From: an uncultured Aquimarina sp.
GTDB lineage: Bacteria; Bacteroidota; Bacteroidia; Flavobacteriales; Flavobacteriaceae
Assembly: GCA_937958735.1 (NCBI GenBank)
Contig: CALGNG010000090.1
Location: 1 to 6,233 of the forward strand
Direction: 5' to 3'
Length of the DNA stretch: 6,233 bases
In this document: in pieces, positions 5,271 to 6,233 of the stretch
Numbering within the stretch: position 1 is the stretch's first letter
Layout: every line of letters begins with the position of its first letter
Program-made: the position numbers and the translations under genes
Notes under the pieces: model-generated
Seen by the model: only the letters and a program-made list of their open reading frames with translations
What the model was told of the DNA's origin: nothing
Database searches by the model: none

Positions 5271-6233
5271 TTAAGATATTGGCACTAAACCTAGCGATTC
5301 TCCTTTTTTTAACATAAAAATTTTGGCTGCTGTATAATCGTTTTCTATCTCACCTTCCAATATAGCTTCTTTAATAGCATCCTTTATAATTCCTATTTCT
5401 TTACAAGGCTCTAAATTATACGTTTTCATAATTTCTGCACCAGTTACTGGTGGCTGAAAATTTCTAACATGATCTCGCTCTTCTACATCTACTACTTTTT
5501 GGCGTACCTTTTGAAAATTATTATGATATTTCCTAAAACGCTTAGGGTTTTTAGTTGTAATATCTGCCTCGCAAAGCGTCATTAGATCCTCCAAATAATC
5601 CCCCGCATCAAATAATAACCTACGCACAGCAGAATCTGTTACACCACTAGCTATTACAATAGGCCTAGAGCTCATTAATACCATTTTTTGCACAAACTTC
5701 ATCTTTTCGTTTAACGGCATATTAAGTCTTTTAAATAACTTGTATACCATTTTAGATCCCACAAATTCGTGTCCATGAAAAGTCCAACCATTTTTTTTAT
5801 GAAACCTTTTTGTAGGAGCTTTTCCTATATCGTGTAATAATGCAGCCCAACGCAACCATAAATTCTCTGTATTTATCGCTATATTATCTACCACTTCTAA
5901 GGTGTGGTAAAAATTATCCTTATGCTTTTGTCCTTCTATTTCATCAATACCCTTTAGGTCTATTAATTCTGGTAATATGTAAGGTAACAAGCCTACACGT
6001 TCTAATAATAAAAAGCCAATAGAAGGGGTTATACTTAGTAATATTTTATTTAGTTCTTCTACAATTCTTTCGTTAGTAATAATTTCTATTCGATCCTTAT
6101 AGGCTTTTATAGCATCTAAAGATTCTTTTTCGATCTTAAAATTTAATTGTGTGGCAAATCGGATGGCACGCATCATTCTTAGTGGATCGTCGGAATAGGT
6201 AATTCCTGGATCCAATGGTGTTTTTATTAATTT
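5271..6233 (-). CDS. cca: tRNA CCA-adding nucleotidyltransferase with HD domain, 5' end outside window (partial)
   Basis: The enzyme adds or repairs the 3' CCA end of tRNAs. The frame is open to the right edge: upstream of a TTG at 6213-6215 it continues in frame as KLIKTP, so that TTG is an internal leucine and the gene is truncated by the window. There are 320 visible residues. Counting from the edge, ITYSDDPLRMMRAIRFA (about 11-27) is the conserved DPxRxLRaxRF motif of class II nucleotidyltransferases. NERIVEELNKIL (about 54-65) is the next conserved segment. An HD phosphohydrolase-type domain follows, with H110, H134-D135 (HDIGK) and H155 (FHGHE). The N-terminal catalytic part with the metal-binding carboxylates is not in view; I estimate about 150 residues are missing. 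In E. coli the HD domain has phosphatase and phosphodiesterase activity; here that is only inferred. The stop is TAA at 5271-5273 (complement). Confidence 0.92.
   Translation of the reverse strand, partial: KLIKTPLDPGITYSDDPLRMMRAIRFATQLNFKIEKESLDAIKAYKDRIEIITNERIVEELNKILLSITPSIGFLLLERVGLLPYILPELIDLKGIDEIEGQKHKDNFYHTLEVVDNIAINTENLWLRWAALLHDIGKAPTKRFHKKNGWTFHGHEFVGSKMVYKLFKRLNMPLNEKMKFVQKMVLMSSRPIVIASGVTDSAVRRLLFDAGDYLEDLMTLCEADITTKNPKRFRKYHNNFQKVRQKVVDVEERDHVRNFQPPVTGAEIMKTYNLEPCKEIGIIKDAIKEAILEGEIENDYTAAKIFMLKKGESLGLVPIS

Noticed and set aside
5840..6022. 60-residue open frame on the plus strand
   Set aside because: It is antisense to the HD domain of cca, with no motif or plausible start signal.
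6213..6215. TTG as the start codon of the cca gene
   Set aside because: The frame continues upstream to the window edge as KLIKTPL, which reads like the normal interior of the family, and the nucleotidyltransferase core must lie further upstream. The gene is cut by the edge.

Overview
The window looks like ordinary chromosomal DNA from a member of the Flavobacteriaceae (Bacteroidota). By eye it is strongly AT-rich. Shine-Dalgarno sequences are absent ahead of the genes. The best promoter matches the Bacteroidota form TTG-N17-TAnnTTTG. The proteins (an OxyR with Cys199/Cys208, a membrane-anchored M90 peptidase, an S4-less RluE-type pseudouridine synthase, an HD-type CCA enzyme) read as typical flavobacterial versions. 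The species cannot be named from this.

Layout, left to right. Positions 1-172 hold the 3' end of a family 2 glycosyltransferase (+). A promoter at 186-213 leads into oxyR at 231-1172 (+). oxyR converges on an M90 (MtfA-like) zinc peptidase with an N-terminal membrane anchor at 1208-1984 (-). A 75-bp divergent region separates that gene from an RluE-like 23S rRNA pseudouridine synthase at 2060-2644 (+). Downstream on the same strand, 2721-3911 encodes a membrane-anchored pentapeptide-repeat protein of unknown role. Its stop codon lies only 3 bp from the stop of a convergent FAD-dependent amine-oxidase-like oxidoreductase at 3915-5156 (-). After a 114-bp gap, 5271-6233 (-) is the 3' part of the tRNA CCA-adding enzyme gene; its 5' end, including the nucleotidyltransferase active site, lies outside the window.

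The genes do not form a recognisable pathway. They are a mix of housekeeping RNA functions (rluE-like, cca), stress regulation (oxyR), a peptidase, an oxidoreductase of unknown substrate and the pentapeptide protein. I see no mobile element, CRISPR array, tRNA or rRNA, and no non-coding stretch longer than 114 bp. The most unusual object is the pentapeptide-repeat protein. It has a cleanly periodic 15-repeat array with a 20-residue (60-bp) super-period, a second shorter array, and a charged linker that breaks the register between them. I found no convincing sign of a new multi-gene system.
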